This document shows, piece after piece, positions 59,072 to 64,000 of a stretch of DNA of 64,000 nt. The notes below the pieces were generated by a model that saw only the letters and a program-made list of their open reading frames with translations, was not told where the DNA came from and made no database searches. Positions within the stretch are counted from its first letter, which is position 1; every line of letters starts with the position of its first letter. The position numbers were made by a program, and so were the translations under genes. The stretch lies in the NCBI RefSeq assembly GCF_024139115.2, contig NC_085140.1, positions 417,830,283-417,894,282 on the forward strand. Direction: 5' to 3'. The DNA is from Armigeres subalbatus. Lineage: Eukaryota; Arthropoda; Insecta; Diptera; Culicidae.

Positions 59072-61926
59072 ATCATCCACCTAGCGGTGATGGTGCCTTT
59101 CTCGACTTTCGTAAAATGTGTGTGCTTGAAAATAGATGAGCTAGTAGCTAGGAGTAAAAAAGACAAATTTCTTTGTCCTTTCTATGAAAATCAGATTATT
59201 TATGGCAAAGATATTGTAGATCCAGTTGAAAATCGAAAATCATATTTTGTCCCATTCCCGGATGTCGCAACTGCATCGCGAGTGGTGCCCGACTATGGCA
59301 CAGTTGCGCACTACTCGCGATGCAGTTGCAACATGCGGAAATGCGAGAAAATGCGATTGTCGCGAGACCTCGGTTCGGTTTTCAACTTGATCTACAATAT
59401 GCTAATAAGAATTTCGACATTTTTGTTTCCTTTTCCAATCTTTTTGACGTACATACCCATGTTTTATTTTACCCAGTCATATATTTTAAGGATATCACTC
59501 TTGAATGTTAGTTGAACTGAAGCTCCGACTACACAAAAAGAAAACGAAAATGTCATTCCCATCAAGCGAGCGGAGGGCAATATTTGTTATGATATAAATC
59601 TCATGACCGTCTTTCTGCCAAACTCCCGTATGAAGAGGGAGGGAAGTGTATCAGTGTGGAAGCATCCGATAGTTCGTTTTCGGAAAGAAATTATAGCCTT
59701 TCGGTACAACTTTTTTGCACAAGAAAGGCAAAAAGTATTTTGGCCATAATTTCTAAGGTAATAGTCCAATCTGGCCAACTTTCAATAGAAAATAATAGAA
59801 CAGGATTCCGCGTCTAATGCAATTTGTTGTGAGTAAATCGGTTGAGGGTAAGTCCATTAAAAGTCAGCTAGACTTTTTTACTCGCTTTTTTATAACACAT
59901 AGTATATTTTGGCCATAATTTCTGTGCCCATGGTCCGATCTTCCAAAATTTCAATAGAAAACAATACGACAGGATTCCGCGTCGAATGAAACTTGTTGGA
60001 ATTAAATCGGTTGAGGATAAGTTCCAAAAAAGTGAGCTAAACTTTTCGCACTTTTGGTGCGCGCACACACACATAGAGACATCATCTCAGTTCGTCGAGC
60101 TGAGTCGATTGGTATATAACACTATGGGTCTTCAGGCCTTTTGTAAAAGTTTGGTTTTGGATCGAACATACAGCCTTTTCGTATAAAAAGGCAAAAATGG
60201 TGTTTCGGCCATAACCACCGATCCCATAGTCCGATTTAGCCAATTTTCAATAGGAAACAATGGGACAAGATTCTGCGTCGACTGCAAATTGTTGCGTGTG
60301 AATCGATTAAGGTTAGGTGTCCGAAAAATAGGTGACATTTTTTGTGATTTTTATATAAAAACCCTGATCAATCCACCTAGCGGTGATGGTGCCTTTCTCG
60401 TGCATTATAAAAATAGTATTTTGGCCATTACTATTGAGCCCATAGTCCGATCTGGCAATAGGAAACAATGGGAGAGTATTCTGCGTCGAATGCAACTTGT
60501 TGCGAGTAAATCGGTTAAGGATAAGTGCCTGAAAAATGAGTGACATTTTTTACTCATTTTTTTCTATAAAAAAAACCCCTGATTAATCCACCTAGCGATG
60601 ATGGTGCCTTTCTCGTGCATTATAAAAATAGTATTTTGGCCATTACTCTTGAGTCCATAGTCCGATCTGGCCAATTTTCAATAGGAAACAATGGGAGAGT
60701 ATTCTGGGTCGAATGCAACTTGTTGCGAGTAAATCGGTCAAGGATAAGTGCCTGAAAAATGCGTGACATTTTTTTACTCATTTTTTTTTATTAAAAAAGT
60801 GGTATTTTGGCCATAACTTCCGATCCCATAGTCCGATCTGACCAATTTTCAATAGGAAACAATGGTAGAGTATCTTGCGTCGAATGCATTTGTGAGTAAA
60901 TCGGTTAAAGATAAGTACCTGAAAAATGAGTGACATTTTTTTTGGGTGGGTGCGCACAGACACACACACATACACACACACACATACACACAGACATCAC
61001 CTCAATTCGTCGAGCTGAGTCGATCGGTATATAACACTATGGGTCTCCGGGCCTTCTATAAAAAGTTTGTTTTTGGAGCGATCATATAGCCTTTACGTAT
61101 ACTTTGTATACGAGAAAGGCAAAAAGTGGTATTTTGGCCATAACTTCCGAGCCCATAGTCCGATTTGACCAATTTTCAATAGGAAACAATGGTAGAGTAT
61201 CCTGCGTCGAACGCAACTTGTTGCGAGTAAATCGGTTGAGGATAAGTGCCTGAAAAATTAATGACATTTTTTACGCGATTTTTACGTATAAATTTGTATT
61301 TTGGCCATAACTTCCGATCCCATAGTCCGACCTGGTCAATTTTCAATAGGAAACAATGGGAAAGGATTCTGCGTCGAATGCAATTTGTTGCGAGCAAATC
61401 AGTTGAGGATAACTGCCCGAAAAATTAGTGACATTTTTTACGCGATTTTTACGTATAAATTTGTATTTTGACCATAACTTCCTATCCCATAGTCCGACCT
61501 GGCCAATTTTCAATAGGAAACAATGGGAAAGGATTCTGCGTCGAATGCAATTTGTTGCGAGCAAATCGGTTGAGGATAACTGCCCAAAAAATGAGTGACA
61601 TTTTTTACGTGATTTTTACGTATAAATTTGTATTTTGGCCATAACTTCCGATCCCATAGTCCGACATGGCCAATTTTCAATAGGAAACAATGGGAAAGGA
61701 TTCTGCGTCGAATGCAATTTGTTGAGGATAAAAGCCCGAAAAATGAGTGACATTTTTTGCGTCGCTTTGTGCGCACATACACACACACACACAGACATCA
61801 CCTCAATTCGTCGAACTGAGTCGATTGGTATATAACACTATGGGTCTCCGGGCCTTCTATAAAAAGTTTGTTTTTGGAGCGATCATATAGCCTTTACCGT
61901 ATACTTAGTATACGAGAAAGGCAAAA
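59072..61926 (+). repeat. Mosaic array of 167-bp core units with TIR modules
   Basis: About ten core units (ttttggccataacttccgat, cccatagtccga, aataggaaacaatggg, ctgcgtcgaatgcaa, then tgacatttttt) begin near 59737, 59907, 60199, 60419, 60634, 60805, 61132, 61299, 61466 and 61633. The last four are exactly 167 apart. Head modules (cacctagcggtgatggtgcc and tttctcg) start near 59072, 60370 and 60584. Tail modules ((ca)n, caattcgtcgagctgagtcg, ggtatataacactatgggtc and ending cgagaaaggcaaaaa) are at about 60065-60197, 60958-61125 and 61770-61926. Head gcctttctcg and tail cgagaaaggc are inverted complements, so head-core-tail looks like a MITE whose centre amplified into a satellite. All frames here are non-coding. 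Confidence 0.8.
59267..59329. repeat. 22-bp inverted repeat, strong hairpin
   Basis: 59267-59288 (gcaactgcatcgcgagtggt...) and 59308-59329 are inverted complements at 21 of 22 positions with a 19-base loop. It sits inside the first head module of the array and is GC-richer than its surroundings. Confidence 0.75.
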
Positions 61927-64000
61927 AACATGAATCATTTTTAACAATGAGTTTCAATGTCTTAAAAACCGACTCCTTAGGAAATTTTGTATAATTTTGT
62001 AGAAATTGATAGCAAAACTGGACAAACGCACAAACGCCACTTAGCTCCTTTTTTAAAATTCCCACATTTTTCCCGATAATTTTTGAAAAACTCCCGATAA
62101 GGTTTCAAATAAAAATATGTATTCAAGTCTAGAACAAAAATTAAAACTCAAAAAATGCATCTAGTTTAATTTTCTCAGTCAATTACTTGACTTCTTTAAA
62201 GTAAACTTTTCCAAAGAGCTGATAATTTTGATGCCTCTAATTATTTTAAAAATCGAAAGTTGGCCTAAATAAATGAAAGAATCGATTAAGCGAATACAAA
62301 TTTTGATGGAAAAGGTCTTTTTTTTATAAGCACGTTGTGCATCTGTCAATATTTTAGCTTCTATCACTATCATGTCATTCATTCTTGATCTTCATTTTTT
62401 TCTCAGTCTATTTCAAGTTATTTGATTTCGGCCAGGTGTATTTCGGTTGTATTGAATTCTGATTGTTTTGTTTTTTCTCCTATTGTTACACATCCTGATG
62501 TTTTATGGCATTGTATTTTATTTCATTATTTATGCCAATATTTCATTCATCCTTATGCTGATTTATAACTAAACACTGTTCTATAATCTAAGGACCATGT
62601 TATAGAATCAAGATGTTAGCAAACGAACAACCAGAGATTGTTGAGTTGTGTGTCTGGATTAGTAACCTTCGTAAAAAAAATGTTGACAAAATTAGCCGTT
62701 TCAAACGATACGTGACAAGGCGAAAGCAAAATAGTAAAGTGAACTTTTTTTTCATGTTTCACACGAGAATAAATATACATGGTTTAATAAATAAATATCT
62801 GGTGTTTTTTTTTTTAGATTTTTGGGCAATTTCGTAAAAAAATCTGTTTTTTCGCGCCTTTCCTTTAGAATCTAAATTCCCGCATGTTTCCGCATTTCCC
62901 AATTTCTCGTATTTTGTAATTTCAATTGACTCCCGGTTTACTTTTTTATTTTCCAGCCCTCTACAGCATAATCACAGAAAATGTTAAAAACACGGAAACA
63001 TGTATGTTTCTGCATACATTTTTTCATATAAACTTCCAACGTGTTAAGCACCGCCTAAACGTTGGCTGAAATTTTGTCCAGAGCATCAGGACACCAAATA
63101 GAACCGAATCAGAGGGCCTAAAAAAATTCCATGCTAATTTGAGCGAATAATATGCAAATAATAATAAAATTCCACAAATGATTAAAAAGCAAACGTAATA
63201 ATCCATAAACAATTTAAAAACAATACAAAAATAAATTAGCACTTTTTAAAGCAAAAATTGCAATTATAAAACAACAATAAAGTTATCAAAAATTTTTATA
63301 AATGAATCAATAGTAATGAACAATTACAAAATTTTCCACAAAATAAATATTTTTTTCCACAAAAAATTAAAAACTTTCCTGGAAAAAATAAGCAAGAGCA
63401 ATAAAAAAATATGAAAATTTCCATAAAGAAATATAAAAAAGCAATAAAACTGAGCATTTGTCCATAGATGACCACTTCTTTTAAAGCGTTTAAAGATCAT
63501 GGAAAATTTCATCAGATAATTGATTTCAAACGATTTTGTTCACATTTTTATTTCCAACGTATATGATTGTTTTGTTCAGACACGAAAAAACGAGCTTCAA
63601 TTAGGGCGGAACTACTACAAAATAAACCATGAAAAGATGTATATATGACGTAGAACCTACCCTAACAATCCCGCTTTTTCCAATTTTGTACTTATTTCCT
63701 TGAGATCCTAGCAAAATCTTTTCATTTTAATCGATGTACATCGTTCCCTACCTGCAAAAAAAGAAAGAAAAAAGATTTATTAGAAAAAAGTTATTAGAAT
63801 ATAAAGGTAAGATGGGGACGGAGAATTTGTCACATCAAGACGCCCTAAATTGGCGTCATTTCATACAAATTCGAGTAAAAATAAAAACATCAATTAAGAT
63901 CAAATTTACTAATTTGAAAAAACAAGAACGTTTAGTAGCTGAATTGTGATTATTTCTCGGTACACAAACATAACCATATGTTGGACGATTTCCCTTTATA
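61927..64000. other. AT-rich, no gene recognised
   Basis: Very AT-rich DNA with runs of A and T. Frames of 60-74 aa are lysine- or phenylalanine-rich as expected from composition. A similar ttccaaaaa/aataaaga texture is seen at 49000-49230, but I could not align the two. Confidence 0.4.

Noticed and set aside
59737..61760. CRISPR-like array
   Set aside because: Units are 167 bp with no constant short repeat and spacer pattern; this is a eukaryotic satellite-type repeat.
1..64000. Endogenous viral elements, bacterial transfer or a multi-gene system
   Set aside because: No viral polymerase, capsid or bacterial gene motif was recognised in any frame; all enzyme motifs found are from transposable elements.

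Overview
This window looks like repeat-rich, AT-rich intergenic or intronic DNA from a mosquito, most likely Aedes (Ae. aegypti or a close relative). The main evidence is at least five copies or fragments of a tRNA-derived SINE that matches my memory of Feilai, described from Ae. aegypti, including its (GAA)n tail. Several decayed non-LTR retrotransposons of R1/LOA, I and RTE type and many small inverted-repeat elements fit the same picture. I recognised no host protein-coding gene, rRNA gene, functional tRNA gene, CRISPR array or bacterial feature. Most open frames are short and overlap on both strands, as expected by chance. Family names come from motifs and memory; no database search was possible.

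Layout. 0.5-3.2 kb: an RNase H-bearing LINE relic split by a 785-bp hAT-like element with an exact 8-bp target duplication. 6.9-9.2 kb: a Feilai SINE with a LINE 3' end inserted in it, a 165-bp Harbinger-like MITE, a second RNase H LINE relic and a nested inverted-repeat element. 9.3-18 kb: mostly unassigned, with a perfect hairpin, an 81-bp tandem duplication, a ~490-bp TIR element and four diverged tandem repeats. 18.2-20.2 kb: a foldback element, two SINE copies and a minisatellite with an exact 52-bp period. 20.2-24.3 kb: unassigned. 24.3-28.1 kb (minus strand): an R1/LOA-like LINE that keeps its 5' region, gag zinc knuckles, endonuclease and RT but lacks its 3' end. 30.8-32.5 kb: a 1.67-kb element with a 14-bp target duplication and poly(A) on the minus strand, containing a ~600-bp tandem duplication. 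32.6-35.9 kb (plus strand): an RTE-type LINE interrupted by a SINE. 35.9-51 kb: mostly unassigned, with a few small inverted-repeat elements and one unexplained 125-codon frame. 51.2-53.8 kb: a 5'-truncated SINE with a perfect 11-bp target duplication, then a 5'-truncated minus-strand RTE element. 55-59 kb: a repeat copy, a Tc1-like transposase relic and a ~700-bp TIR element. 59.1-61.9 kb: a mosaic array built from a 167-bp core unit between head and tail modules that carry terminal inverted repeats. 61.9-64 kb: AT-rich, unassigned.

How the parts relate. There is no operon or pathway here. What can be read is a nesting history: SINE into RTE, LINE into SINE, hAT into LINE and MITE into R1-like LINE. 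Every identifiable TE reading frame is broken by frameshifts, stops, deletions or loss of catalytic residues, so none looks able to move itself. The least explained items are the 167-bp core array at 59.1-61.9 kb, the poly(A)-tailed element at 30.8-32.5 kb with its internal duplications, and a ~60-bp module shared by three elements in both orientations.
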